From contig SVRI01000011.1 in NCBI GenBank assembly GCA_015064895.1, positions 1 through 64,000 of the forward strand: a stretch of 64,000 nt of DNA, read 5' to 3'. Numbering within the stretch: position 1 is the first letter of the stretch; each line of letters opens with the position of its first letter. Position numbers and translations under genes: made by a program. This document shows positions 17,583 through 25,497 of the stretch, piece by piece. The DNA is from Oscillospiraceae bacterium (GTDB taxonomy: Bacteria; Bacillota; Clostridia; Oscillospirales; CAG-382). Below the pieces are notes generated by a model that saw nothing but the letters and a program-made list of their open reading frames with translations, did no database searches and was not told the DNA's origin.

Positions 17583-18282
17583 AGCAAATAAAGTAATTGA
17601 AAGACTTATGTCAAAGTCATCCTACAACTTTGATGATTTATGCGACCTTGTGACCGTTTTGCGTTCAGAAAACGGATGCCCGTGGGACAGGGAACAGACA
17701 AATAAATCCATTAGAAACTGTATTATCGATGAAACTTATGAATTTATCGAAGGGCTCGATAATGAAGATAATGAGCTTATGTGTGAAGAGCTCGGAGATG
17801 TTCTTTTTCAGATAGTCTTTCATTCCGATATTAAACGTGACAATGGTGCGTTTAATGTGAATGACGTAATTGACGGAATCTGTAAAAAGATGATAATAAG
17901 ACATCCGCACGTTTTTGGTGACGTGAATGTTAAGAACTCTGATGAAGTATTAGTTAATTGGGAAAATATTAAAAATGATGAAAAGAAGCGTAAAACTCCT
18001 TATGAGCAACTGGACAGTGTTGCAAAATCTCTACCGAGTCTTATGAGAGCTCAGAAGCTTATCGGCAAAGCACAAAAGAATAATCTCATTGAATGTGCCG
18101 ATTTTGATTCAGCAGTCAGTGATGTTAAAGAGTGTCTTGACAACCTGAAAAACATAAACGACAGAGATTGCCTTGGCGAACTTTTATTTAAGATTTGCTC
18201 ATTGGCTCGTTACATGGATGTGGAAGCCGAGGAAATACTATATGTTGAGAATGAGAAATTTCTCAAAAGATTCGCTCAATAA
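17575..18282 (+). CDS. mazG: Nucleoside triphosphate pyrophosphohydrolase MazG
   Basis: 235 aa. Hydrolyses NTPs/dNTPs to NMP and pyrophosphate. The first MazG half has GCPWDREQT and the metal-binding EELGDVLFQ segment (about 76-84); the second half (about 135-235) is weaker. It lacks the N-terminal methylase-like domain present in Bacillus YabN, so it is a MazG-only version. ATG at 17575 with AAGGGTGGT upstream; an in-frame ATT-proximal start at 17557 is unlikely. Confidence 0.92.
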   Translation: MNEANKVIERLMSKSSYNFDDLCDLVTVLRSENGCPWDREQTNKSIRNCIIDETYEFIEGLDNEDNELMCEELGDVLFQIVFHSDIKRDNGAFNVNDVIDGICKKMIIRHPHVFGDVNVKNSDEVLVNWENIKNDEKKRKTPYEQLDSVAKSLPSLMRAQKLIGKAQKNNLIECADFDSAVSDVKECLDNLKNINDRDCLGELLFKICSLARYMDVEAEEILYVENEKFLKRFAQ

Positions 18283-18398
18283 TTGATGTTTTTATTGATT
18301 ATTATTACATTTATGTGGAAAAACGTCTTATTCTTTGTTTAAATTGTAAATAAATGGTAAAAATGTTCAACAAATCGGCGTTTTTATTAAAATAGTTC

Positions 18399-18426
18399 TT
18401 GCAATTTTTTTAATAAATGATATACT
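18399..18426 (+). promoter_or_regulatory. Promoter of hup
   Basis: TTGCAA (18399-18404), a 16-bp spacer and TATACT (18421-18426), preceded by TGA as an extended -10. The -10 falls inside the longer open frame starting at 18417, which supports the internal ATG at 18465. Confidence 0.75.
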
Positions 18427-18464
18427 ATATGTGTAAATCAAATTTATTTAAGGAGATTTTAAAA

Positions 18465-18749
18465 ATGAACAAGACAGAACTCACAAATGCGGTTGCCGCA
18501 AAGACAGGTCTCAAGAAGGAACAGGCTGCTGGTGCAGTTAACGCTGTTCTCGAAGCAATGACAGAAGCTCTCGCAGCTGGTGATAAGATTCAGCTCGTTG
18601 GCTTTGGTACTTTCTCTGTTAAGTATCGCGCTGCTAAGGAATCCAAGAACCCCAGAACCGGCGAAAAGATCAAGGTTCCCGCAACATACCGTCCTGCTTT
18701 CTCTGCTGGCAGAAGCCTCAAGGAAGTTGTTGCAAAGTACAAGGGCTAA
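18465..18749 (+). CDS. hup: HU family DNA-binding protein
   Basis: 94 aa, the usual HU length. Nucleoid-associated architectural protein. It starts MNKTELTNAVAAKTG and has the core GFGTFSVKYRAAKESKNPRTGEKI, the beta-arm region with the intercalating proline, and the C-terminal PAFSAGRSLKEVV. AAGGAG at 18450-18455 fits the ATG at 18465. Codon use is strongly biased, as for an abundant protein. No terminator follows; instead a foldable element leads into rqcP. Confidence 0.97.
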   Translation: MNKTELTNAVAAKTGLKKEQAAGAVNAVLEAMTEALAAGDKIQLVGFGTFSVKYRAAKESKNPRTGEKIKVPATYRPAFSAGRSLKEVVAKYKG

Positions 18750-18775
18750 TTTCAATTTTTTAACTTAGGTTAATA

Positions 18776-18851
18776 TTCAGAGGACTGCAAAGTACTTAAA
18801 AATACCGGGGCCTTGCGTTACCGTTGTTTTGAGTAACTGCAGTCCTTTGAA
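18776..18851 (+). other. Candidate structured RNA leader between hup and rqcP
   Basis: A 14-bp stem pairs 18776-18789 with 18838-18851 (core AGGACTGCA/TGCAGTCCT, one G-T wobble). Directly against its 3' strand is a second hairpin GTTAC/GTAAC (18817-18821 with 18833-18837, 11-nt loop). The 27 nt between include AAGTACTT and CCGGGGCC. No T-tract follows, so it is not a standard terminator, and it ends 8 nt before the rqcP RBS (GGAGAG, 18860-18865). A cis-regulatory RNA is inferred; I do not recognise a known family. Confidence 0.5.
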
Positions 18852-18869
18852 CTTTGTATGGAGAGATTT

Positions 18870-19112
18870 ATGAGATTAGATAAATACCTTAAGGTATCAA
18901 GACTTATAAAGAGACGAACTGTTGCAAATGATGCGTGTGATGCACAGCACATTTGCGTCAACGGAAAGATAGCAAAAGCCTCTTACGATGTAAAAGAAGG
19001 GGACATAATCGAAATCACCTTTGGCGAAAAAGTTTTAAAGGTTAAGGTTATCAATGTTAAGGAGCATGTTACAAAAAACGAGGCATGCGAATTGTATCAG
19101 GCACTGAATTAG
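18870..19112 (+). CDS. rqcP: S4-domain ribosome quality control protein RqcP (YabO)
   Basis: 80 aa consisting almost entirely of one S4 RNA-binding domain (MRLDKYLKVSRLIKRRTVAN, then VNGKIAKASYDVKEGD). In Bacillus RqcP stabilises RqcH-tRNA-Ala on stalled 50S subunits for alanine tailing. RqcH itself is not in this window. ATG at 18870 is chosen over the in-frame ATG at 18858 because of GGAGAG and the family's usual MRLDKYL start. Confidence 0.93.
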   Translation: MRLDKYLKVSRLIKRRTVANDACDAQHICVNGKIAKASYDVKEGDIIEITFGEKVLKVKVINVKEHVTKNEACELYQALN

Positions 19113-19157
19113 CATTAAAACATACTTGTTTTCATAGTATTGTATAGAGGTGATACT

Positions 19158-19436
19158 ATGAACTTGGATTCATACAAAACAGACCACAATATTTCTATAC
19201 TGAACAGGTGTAAAATATTAATAACAGGGATAAAATCAGTTGACAGCTTTGATGAAAATATTATTTGTGCAACAACTGCAGATGATGTTTCATTAATTGT
19301 TGAAGGAAGCGGCTTAGAGGTTTGTGATGTAAATCTCGTAAAAGGTGTAATTGAAGCAAACGGCGTCTTTAATGGTTTATATTATAATGAATCAACTTCG
19401 GTAAAAAAGTCTTTTTGGGGACTGTTTGGAAAATAA
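19158..19436 (+). CDS. yabP: Sporulation protein YabP
   Basis: 92 aa. Small YabP/YqfC-family protein (HNISILNRCKILITGIKSV, IEANGVFNGLYY, ending WGLFGK). In Bacillus it is made in the mother cell and needed for normal sporulation; its mechanism is unknown. AGAGGTGAT upstream supports ATG at 19158. The stop overlaps the yabQ start by one base. Confidence 0.93.
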   Translation: MNLDSYKTDHNISILNRCKILITGIKSVDSFDENIICATTADDVSLIVEGSGLEVCDVNLVKGVIEANGVFNGLYYNESTSVKKSFWGLFGK

Positions 19437-19915
19437 TGGAGATTCTGTTTCCTCCAAACCAGGCGACAGCCTTTTTAAATATGTCAATTGTCGGATTTTT
19501 TCTGGCATTTCTGTATGATTTATTTAAATTCAAGCATATGCTGTTCGGTGCTGGCTTTATAACTCTTTTTATAGACGACTTTTTATTTTGGTGCTTTTCC
19601 GCAATTACATTTCTTTTCAGTGTTTTTATACTCAACAACGGCATATTCCGATGGTATGAATTGCTGTTTTGTGTTATAGGTTTTATATTTTATCGATTTA
19701 CTCTTTCCAAATTAGTTATACCTTTATTAAAGTTGCTTTCACGTGTAATAAAACAGGTGTTGACTTTTCTATTTGCTCCGTTTATGTTACTTTTTAAGCC
19801 TTTTGTCAGAGTGTTTTATTGTCTAAAAAGCAAAAGGCTCCTTAATAAACACAAGAATTTGATTTATAGGTGTATTTCCGATTTATATCCATCAGGAAGT
19901 GAAATTAATGAATAG
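19436..19915 (+). CDS. yabQ: Sporulation membrane protein YabQ
   Basis: 159 aa with four to five hydrophobic helices (about 12-35, 40-62, 68-90, 100-125). Spore cortex biosynthesis protein family, localised in Bacillus to the forespore outer membrane. Starts at the ATG overlapping the yabP stop (TAATG). The C-terminus is basic and cytoplasmic (KSKRLLNKHKN). Overlaps divIC. Confidence 0.9.
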   Translation: MEILFPPNQATAFLNMSIVGFFLAFLYDLFKFKHMLFGAGFITLFIDDFLFWCFSAITFLFSVFILNNGIFRWYELLFCVIGFIFYRFTLSKLVIPLLKLLSRVIKQVLTFLFAPFMLLFKPFVRVFYCLKSKRLLNKHKNLIYRCISDLYPSGSEINE

Positions 19916-20150
19916 AATTTTTCAAATAGTATTTCTAACAGTTATTATTTTAATTCTGATAATAGCGATTGCCGGTCAAGTCAGAATTAATCAGATTAAA
20001 GAGGAAAACGAAAAGTTGTCTCAGCAAGTAAGCGATCTTAAGTATGAAAATGATAAACTTCGTCATGAACTCGAAAATCCTGATATTGAAGATAAAGCAA
20101 ACGAACAGGGCTATTATGATCCCGATAAAGAATATTATTACAGCGAATAA
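19908..20150 (+). CDS. divIC: Septum formation initiator DivIC/FtsB-like
   Basis: 80 aa. One N-terminal membrane helix (about 5-24) is followed by a coiled coil (about 28-60, INQIKEENEKLSQQVSDLK) and an acidic tail. A bitopic divisome protein of the DivIC/FtsB type, in its conserved place after yabQ. AGGAAGTGA supports ATG at 19908. Shorter than Bacillus DivIC (about 125 aa). Confidence 0.87.
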   Translation: MNRIFQIVFLTVIILILIIAIAGQVRINQIKEENEKLSQQVSDLKYENDKLRHELENPDIEDKANEQGYYDPDKEYYYSE

Positions 20151-20164
20151 TAAGGAATTAAATA

Positions 20165-21010
20165 ATGAGAATTATTGACACGTCGGCTATACAGAAAGCC
20201 GTAGAGGAATTGTTTATTGAAGCAAACTATACTTTACCGGAATCTTTATGTAATAAGATTTCCGAATGTCAAAAGAATGAAACAGACGAGCTTGCTTCAT
20301 CGGTATTAACAAAGTTAACTGATAATATAATTGCTTCTAAACAGAACACTGTTCCTGTGTGTCAGGATACGGGAATGGCAGTGTTATTTGTCGAAATCGG
20401 AGATAACGTATCACTTATTGGCAAAAGCTTTGAGGATGCTGTCAACGATGGTGTAAGAGATGCTTATGTTAACGGTTATATGCGTAAATCAATAGTCGTT
20501 GACCCTTTGTTCAACAGAGTTAACACTAACGATAATACTCCGGCAATTATTCACACCAGAATTGTTAAAGGCGACACCGTAAAGATTACAGCTGCACCAA
20601 AGGGATTCGGAAGCGAAAACATGAGTGCAGTTAAAATGTTTACACCGTCCGCAACGCCGGATGATATAGTTGGTTTTGTTGTAGATACCGTCAGAAATGC
20701 AGGCGGAAATCCGTGCCCACCTATTGTTGTCGGTGTCGGTATCGGCGGTAATTTTGAGTACTGTACTTATCTTGCAAAAAAAGCATTAACAAGAGATGTC
20801 GATGTTTCAAACAGTGATAGCAATTATGCTAATTTGGAAAAAGTCATGCTCGATAGAATCAATGAGCTTGACATTGGTCCTCAAGGGTTTGGCGGAAAAA
20901 CAACGGCACTTGCCGTTAATATCGAAACGTATCCCACACACATTGCAGGACTACCTGTTGCCGTCAATATAGGCTGTCATGTAACAAGACACGCTTCGGT
21001 AATTATATAA
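20165..21010 (+). CDS. fumA: Class I fumarate hydratase, alpha subunit
   Basis: 281 aa. The N-terminal (iron-sulfur) half of the heteromeric fumarase/L(+)-tartrate dehydratase family: CQDTG (Cys66), NPCPP (Cys184) and GCH (Cys271) provide plausible cluster ligands, and [10 protein letters not shown] and [11 protein letters not shown] are family signatures. The partner beta subunit normally follows immediately, but the next gene is hpf and no beta subunit occurs anywhere in the window. Fumarase versus tartrate dehydratase cannot be decided from this subunit alone. It probably shares the transcript of the preceding cluster (14-bp gap). Confidence 0.88.
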   Translation: MRIIDTSAIQKAVEELFIEANYTLPESLCNKISECQKNETDELASSVLTKLTDNIIASKQNTVPVCQDTGMAVLFVEIGDNVSLIGKSFEDAVNDGVRDAYVNGYMRKSIVVDPLFNRVNTNDNTPAIIHTRIVKGDTVKITAAPKGFGSENMSAVKMFTPSATPDDIVGFVVDTVRNAGGNPCPPIVVGVGIGGNFEYCTYLAKKALTRDVDVSNSDSNYANLEKVMLDRINELDIGPQGFGGKTTALAVNIETYPTHIAGLPVAVNIGCHVTRHASVII

Positions 21011-21046
21011 ATTTTCAAATAGTTGTATTTTCTGCACAAAAACCTC

Positions 21047-21075
21047 TTTACAAATTCCATATATTGTGTTATTAT
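21047..21075 (+). promoter_or_regulatory. Promoter of hpf
   Basis: TTTACA (21047-21052), 17-bp spacer, TATTAT (21070-21075) with TGT before the -10. The 55-nt leader can form GATAG/CTATC (21085-21089 with 21098-21102) or, alternatively, GGGA/TCCC. Confidence 0.75.
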
Positions 21076-21130
21076 GTACATAGTGATAGGGGAGACTCTA
21101 TCCCGAATATAAGCACAGGAGGACAAATGT

Positions 21131-21649
21131 ATGAAGATTACAATTGTAGGAAGAAAGTTTCACGTAACAGACGACCTTAAAACAAAGGTTGAGAAGAAGC
21201 TCTCAAAGTTTGATAAGTTCTTCAGCGATGAAGCAACAGCGAATGTAACAATGCGTTCGCAGAAGAATGATGAAATCCTTGAAATTACAATTTTCTATAA
21301 AGGAACCATGTTCCGCTCCGAGGTGGCTGATAAAGAAATAGAAAACGCTCTTGATAAGTCGGTTGACATTATTGAGAGACAGATAAGAAAGAATAAGACG
21401 AGACTTGAAAAGAAGTTCAAGACCGGTGCTTTTGAGGCAATTCCGGCCGAAGAAGAAGAGGATGAAATCAAGATTACAAAGACTAAGCAGTTTAAGATTT
21501 CTCCCATGAGTGTTGAAGAAGCAGTGCTTCAGATGAACCTTCTCGGACACAGTTTTTTCCTGTTCCTTAATGAAGAAAACGATAGTGTTAACGTAGTTTA
21601 TAAGAAAGCAGACGATGAATACGGCGTTATTGAACCCGTAATTGAATAA
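21131..21649 (+). CDS. hpf: Long-form ribosome hibernation promoting factor
   Basis: 172 aa. Dimerises 70S ribosomes into inactive 100S particles in stationary phase. The S30AE domain is at about 1-100 (MKITIVGRKFHVTDDL), an acidic linker (PAEEEEDEIK) follows, and the C-terminal dimerisation domain (MSVEEAVLQMNLLGHSFFLF) is at about 125-172, so it is the long Gram-positive form. AGGAGG is upstream. Own promoter; a terminator follows, but the next gene begins only 11 bp after its T-tract. Confidence 0.96.
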   Translation: MKITIVGRKFHVTDDLKTKVEKKLSKFDKFFSDEATANVTMRSQKNDEILEITIFYKGTMFRSEVADKEIENALDKSVDIIERQIRKNKTRLEKKFKTGAFEAIPAEEEEDEIKITKTKQFKISPMSVEEAVLQMNLLGHSFFLFLNEENDSVNVVYKKADDEYGVIEPVIE

Positions 21650-21652
21650 AAG

Positions 21653-21685
21653 AAAAGCCTGCGGTTTTGCCGCAGGCTTTTTTTT
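21653..21685 (+). terminator. Intrinsic terminator after hpf
   Basis: Stem AAAGCCTGCGG/CCGCAGGCTTT with a TTTTG loop and eight T. The U-tract runs straight into the GGGGAG ribosome-binding site of the next gene, so that gene depends on read-through or on a promoter inside hpf. Confidence 0.93.
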
Positions 21686-21696
21686 GGGGAGAAGAA

Positions 21697-22497
21697 ATGA
21701 AATACATAATTGACAATGACTTACACATTCACACATATCTTTCACTTTGTTCTAAAGACGAAAAACAGAATCCGGGAGCTATTCTTGATATTGCCAAAGA
21801 TAATAACTTAAAAACCATATGTATCACCGACCATTATTGGGACAGTGCTGTTCCTTGCAATACGTCTGTTAACTGGTGGTATGACGAGCAGAATTTCGAC
21901 CATATATCAAAAATTCTTCCGTTGCCGAAGGATGATAATGTAAGATTCCTGTTCGGTTGCGAAGCGGATATGGACAGCGATAACAGAATCGGTCTTCCAA
22001 GGAAAAGATATAACGACTTTGATTTCATAATTGTATCTACTACACATTTTCATCACATGGCAGGCGGTGAATGGGAGGATACAAGTAACAAAGCTATAGC
22101 AAGCCGTTGGATAAAGCGTATGCATGCCGTGCTTGAAAGTGATTTACCCTTCAAAAAGACAGGCATTGCACACCCTGCTTGCTATCTGATGAACAAGAAA
22201 TCAAGAGAAGATTATCTTGAAACCTTGAGTGTTATAACAAACAGCGAATACGAGGAAATCTTCAAATCAGCTGCTGAAAAGGGAATAGGCATAGAGATTA
22301 ATGCCGGCGACTTCAAGTTCAGTGACAACGAAGCCGATACCGTTCTTCGTATGTTCAGAATCGCGAAAGAGTGCGGTTGTAAATTCTATCTCGGAAGCGA
22401 TGCACATCATAACAGTCGGCTTGTAAACGCATTACCTATATTTGAAAAAGCAATCAGCTTACTCGGTCTTGAAGAATGCAATAAATTTATTATATAG
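21697..22497 (+). CDS. PHP-domain phosphohydrolase
   Basis: 266 aa. Polymerase-and-histidinol-phosphatase fold with the metal ligands in order: DLHIHTYLS, CITDHYWD, GCEADMD, TTHFHHM and a C-terminal GSDAHH. Phosphoesterase activity on a small phosphate ester is likely; the substrate is unknown, and no histidine genes are nearby. GGGGAGAAGAA precedes the ATG at 21697. Ends at a bidirectional terminator facing coaD. Confidence 0.87.
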   Translation: MKYIIDNDLHIHTYLSLCSKDEKQNPGAILDIAKDNNLKTICITDHYWDSAVPCNTSVNWWYDEQNFDHISKILPLPKDDNVRFLFGCEADMDSDNRIGLPRKRYNDFDFIIVSTTHFHHMAGGEWEDTSNKAIASRWIKRMHAVLESDLPFKKTGIAHPACYLMNKKSREDYLETLSVITNSEYEEIFKSAAEKGIGIEINAGDFKFSDNEADTVLRMFRIAKECGCKFYLGSDAHHNSRLVNALPIFEKAISLLGLEECNKFII

Positions 22498-22500
22498 AAA

Positions 22501-22530
22501 ACGGGCAGGAAAACCTGCCCGTCGTTTTAT
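22501..22530. terminator. Bidirectional terminator between PHP gene and coaD
   Basis: Perfect 9-bp stem ACGGGCAGG/CCTGCCCGT with an AAAA loop; T-rich on both sides, serving the two converging genes. Confidence 0.88.
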
Positions 22531-23015
22531 TCTTTGATTGTTTTTATCAGAAGTTCGGCATTTGGTACAAGTCCCGAAATATTGCCGTCATTTGAAAGAA
22601 GCATTCTCACAACGGTTGAGCTGACATCGGCATACTCCTTGGAGCAGGGAAGATACATGGTTTCAAAATCTCTGCCGTACAGCTTTCTTGAAAGAAGCAT
22701 ATTTGTACCGGCCATGCTTTCCTCATACTGAAAGTCCTTGTCGTTTCTTATGCCTTTAACCGTAACATCTATGTCGTTAGCTTTAGCAAAATCTACAAGC
22801 AGACCGTCATAAATTGCAACTCTGACATTGTGAAGCTTTTTGACCGCATCCTCCACAAGCATCGCACGCTTTTCCGAACAGAGCATATAATTCTTAGATG
22901 AGTTTTTTGAAACAAGAACAACAACCTCGTCAAAGAGCGTGGAAGCTCGTTTAATTATGTCAAGATGGCCGACCGTGATTGGGTCATAACTTCCGGGTAT
23001 TAATGCTCTGCTCAT
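22527..23015 (-). CDS. coaD: Phosphopantetheine adenylyltransferase
   Basis: 162 aa, the usual size. Transfers AMP from ATP to 4'-phosphopantetheine, the penultimate step of CoA synthesis. Nucleotidyltransferase motifs are PGSYDPITVGH (T/HxGH) near residue 8 and VSSTVVR (ISSTxxR equivalent) near 127. The start at 23015 gives MSRALIPGS; the longer in-frame start at 23033 would run back into rsmD. It begins one base after the rsmD stop, with GGTGA as RBS inside rsmD. Confidence 0.96.
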   Translation of the reverse strand: MSRALIPGSYDPITVGHLDIIKRASTLFDEVVVLVSKNSSKNYMLCSEKRAMLVEDAVKKLHNVRVAIYDGLLVDFAKANDIDVTVKGIRNDKDFQYEESMAGTNMLLSRKLYGRDFETMYLPCSKEYADVSSTVVRMLLSNDGNISGLVPNAELLIKTIKE

Positions 23016-23016
23016 T

Positions 23017-23592
23017 TTATTCACCGTCCTCACTGTTTTCGTTGTATGTGAACATAGTTATGAATACTTTTCCATAACGGTATTTCTTTTTAAAGTCAAG
23101 CGTATATACCTTTTCGCCGTCTTGACAGAAATCAACATTGGTTTCGCAAACGACGATAGCACCGTCGTTGAGAATGTTTGCACGTGTAAGCTTCTTTAAA
23201 ATCTCAGCCTTCATATCCTTTGCATAAGGCGGATCAAGGAAAACAAGGTCAAATTTCTCTTTGTTAGCCGCAGACTTCAAGTATTCGCTGTAATCCATTC
23301 TTGAAATTCTGCACTGCTTCATAAGACCTGTGCTTTTTGCATTCTGTTTTATTATATCAACAGCTTCAACACTTGCATCAATAAGAACAGCACTTTCAGC
23401 ACCTCGGCTTACAGCCTCAAGACCAATCTGACCGCAGCCCGAAAACAAATCAAGAACACGTCTTCCTGCTATATCAAACTGTATTGCACTGAACATTCCT
23501 TCTTTAACACGTTCAATTGTGGGACGTGTTATTTCTTCGCCCGGTAGTGTTACGAGTGCCTTTCTGTTAGCTTTACCTGCAATAATTCTCAT
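23017..23592 (-). CDS. rsmD: 16S rRNA (guanine966-N2)-methyltransferase RsmD
   Basis: 191 aa. SAM motif LDLFSGCGQIGLEAVSRGA, catalytic DPPY (FLDPPYAKD), and the family start MRIIAGKANRK with TRPT. The usual rsmD-coaD pair is kept. GGAG of its RBS lies in the last codons of uvrC, giving translational coupling. Confidence 0.95.
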   Translation of the reverse strand: MRIIAGKANRKALVTLPGEEITRPTIERVKEGMFSAIQFDIAGRRVLDLFSGCGQIGLEAVSRGAESAVLIDASVEAVDIIKQNAKSTGLMKQCRISRMDYSEYLKSAANKEKFDLVFLDPPYAKDMKAEILKKLTRANILNDGAIVVCETNVDFCQDGEKVYTLDFKKKYRYGKVFITMFTYNENSEDGE

Positions 23593-23593
23593 A

Positions 23594-25429
23594 TTAATTC
23601 TCCTGTTTGTTAAAATGATTGATAATATTTTCCGCTATTGCACTACTTATACCGCTGACAGCCGTAAGTTCTTCGAGAGAGGCGTTTTTAACGGCTTTAA
23701 GACTGCCAAAGTGCTTTAGCAGCAACTTTGCCTTGCTTTGCCCGATACCTTCAATTTCAGCAAGAGAAGAACCTTTAACGCTCTTTCTTCTTGATTCATC
23801 CATTCTTCCGAATGTGTAGCGGTGAACCTCTTCCTGAATTTTATAAAAGAAGTTGAACATTTCCTGATTCTTGGCGATGCTGATTTCATTTTCGCCGTCT
23901 GTAAGTGTTCTTGTCTTGTGATGTTCGTCTTTTACCATACCGAAAACGGGTATGTCAATATTTAATTCACCCATTAAGGCTTTAATTGTATTGACATGTC
24001 CGACACCGCCGTCGAGTAAAATCAAATCGGGTGCAGTATTCATTGATGAATCGTCATCTTTGCCTATATGCAACAGTCGACGCTGTATAGCTTCAGACAT
24101 AGAACCGTAGTCATCCTGTCCGTCAGTTGTTTTGATAGCAAAAGAACGGTAGTCGCTCTTTTTAAACTTGGCGTTTTCTAAAACTACCATTCCGCAGTAC
24201 ATGGATGAAGAACCGGAATTAGATATATCATAACTCTCAATACGTTCCGGTACAACCTCAAGTCCCAACAGATTTGCAACATTGATAAGTAACTCATCGT
24301 TATGAGAAAGAATTGCAAGTCTTGTGTTTATTGATTCCTTAGAATTGTTTACTGCGATATTACATAATGCACGTTTGTCACCTCTTTCGGGGTGATGGAC
24401 ACTTGATGTATGTCCCGAAAGGGAAGTAAGGGTTTCGGATAGCTCATTTTCGAGTTCTTCTCCAATTTCGAAAGATATATATATTCGCCTTGGTATCATA
24501 TCAAAGTTGTCATAATAGCGAAGAATTAAATCACATAGTGCCTCGTTATCATTAATTTCATCTAAAGATAAAAAAATGCTTTCTTTATCAGAAACAATAC
24601 CGCCACGGACTTTTAAAACAGTCATACAAGAAAGTGTGTCGGTTTCGTAAAAACCAAAGAAGTCTTCTTCGTTTTTAGGTGTTGATACAACATTTTGCTT
24701 ATCACACAGTTTCTTTAGATTGTTAATGCTGTCTCTTAATCGAGCTGCATCCTCAAATCGTAAATCCTCAGATGCTTTAAGCATCTTTTCTTCGAGCATT
24801 TCGACGGCAGATTTTATGTCTCCTCTGAGAAAACACTCAATTTGCTTTACGGCATCTGTATATTCTTCATCTTTTACAGTCCCTGAGCAAGGACCGAGAC
24901 AATTATCGAGGTGATATGATAAACAAGGTCTGCAAATCTTTTTGCCGTATGAAAATTTCTTATCACAATCCGGTATTCTGAATGTCTTTTGAATAGTTTT
25001 GATGATATCATTCACGGCAAAAGAAGATGTGTATGGTCCAAAGTATTTGGCATTGTTGTCAGATCGTCTGCGTGAAAGCGATAAATTAGGAAAGCCGTTT
25101 TCAAAGGTCATTTTAATATAAGGATATGTTTTGGCATCCTTTAATTTGATGTTATATTTTGGATTATGTCGTTTAATCAGTTCATTTTCTAGAACCAAAG
25201 CCTCTGCTTCACTTGAAGTTACTATTATATCAAAATCATAAATATTGGATACCAGCTTCTGAGTTTTAATACTTAAGCCGTGTGAATGAAAATAGCTTGA
25301 AACTCTGTTTTTTAAGCATTTCGATTTTCCGACATAAATGATTTTTCCTGTCTGATTTTTCATAAGATAAACACCCGGGCTGCGGGGAAGGGTGTCCAAT
25401 TTATCCCTGAATGAATTGATTCTTTCCAA
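23594..25429 (-). CDS. uvrC: UvrABC endonuclease subunit C
   Basis: 611 aa. Makes the dual incision in nucleotide excision repair. GIY-YIG nuclease at about 14-92 (SPGVYLMKNQ, IIYVGKSKCLKNRV), UVR motif around 205-235 (EEKMLKASEDLRFEDAARLR), the C-terminal RNase H-like nuclease with DGG (LILLDGGVGH) and the helix-hairpin-helix tail (IEGIGQSKAKLLLKHFGS). Start is TTG at 25429 with AGGTGA 7 bp upstream. It begins only about 20 bp after the HPr terminator, so a separate promoter is hard to fit. Confidence 0.96.
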   Translation of the reverse strand: MERINSFRDKLDTLPRSPGVYLMKNQTGKIIYVGKSKCLKNRVSSYFHSHGLSIKTQKLVSNIYDFDIIVTSSEAEALVLENELIKRHNPKYNIKLKDAKTYPYIKMTFENGFPNLSLSRRRSDNNAKYFGPYTSSFAVNDIIKTIQKTFRIPDCDKKFSYGKKICRPCLSYHLDNCLGPCSGTVKDEEYTDAVKQIECFLRGDIKSAVEMLEEKMLKASEDLRFEDAARLRDSINNLKKLCDKQNVVSTPKNEEDFFGFYETDTLSCMTVLKVRGGIVSDKESIFLSLDEINDNEALCDLILRYYDNFDMIPRRIYISFEIGEELENELSETLTSLSGHTSSVHHPERGDKRALCNIAVNNSKESINTRLAILSHNDELLINVANLLGLEVVPERIESYDISNSGSSSMYCGMVVLENAKFKKSDYRSFAIKTTDGQDDYGSMSEAIQRRLLHIGKDDDSSMNTAPDLILLDGGVGHVNTIKALMGELNIDIPVFGMVKDEHHKTRTLTDGENEISIAKNQEMFNFFYKIQEEVHRYTFGRMDESRRKSVKGSSLAEIEGIGQSKAKLLLKHFGSLKAVKNASLEELTAVSGISSAIAENIINHFNKQEN

Positions 25430-25436
25430 ACTATTT

Positions 25437-25442
25437 TCACCT
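25437..25442 (-). promoter_or_regulatory. RBS for the TTG start of uvrC
   Basis: AGGTGA on the minus strand, spaced 7 bp from the TTG at 25429-25427; no ATG or GTG occurs at a comparable position. Confidence 0.7.
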
Positions 25443-25450
25443 GCCTTAAA

Positions 25451-25482
25451 AATAAAAAAGGAGCACCGGCAAGCAGTACTCC
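25451..25482 (-). terminator. Intrinsic terminator after ptsH
   Basis: On the minus strand GGAGTACTG/CGGTGCTCC form a 9-bp stem with two G-T wobbles and a CTTGC loop, followed by TTTTTTATTTTT. The wobbles may leave some read-through into uvrC. Confidence 0.85.
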
Positions 25483-25497
25483 GAATTTATCTAAATA

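Noticed and set aside
18283..18398. Terminator after mazG
   Set aside because: The stretch is AT-rich, and I could not find a stem of useful length followed by a T-tract.
21076..21130. raiA-type structured RNA in front of hpf
   Set aside because: The leader is only about 55 nt, too short for that large RNA; only a small alternative hairpin is visible.
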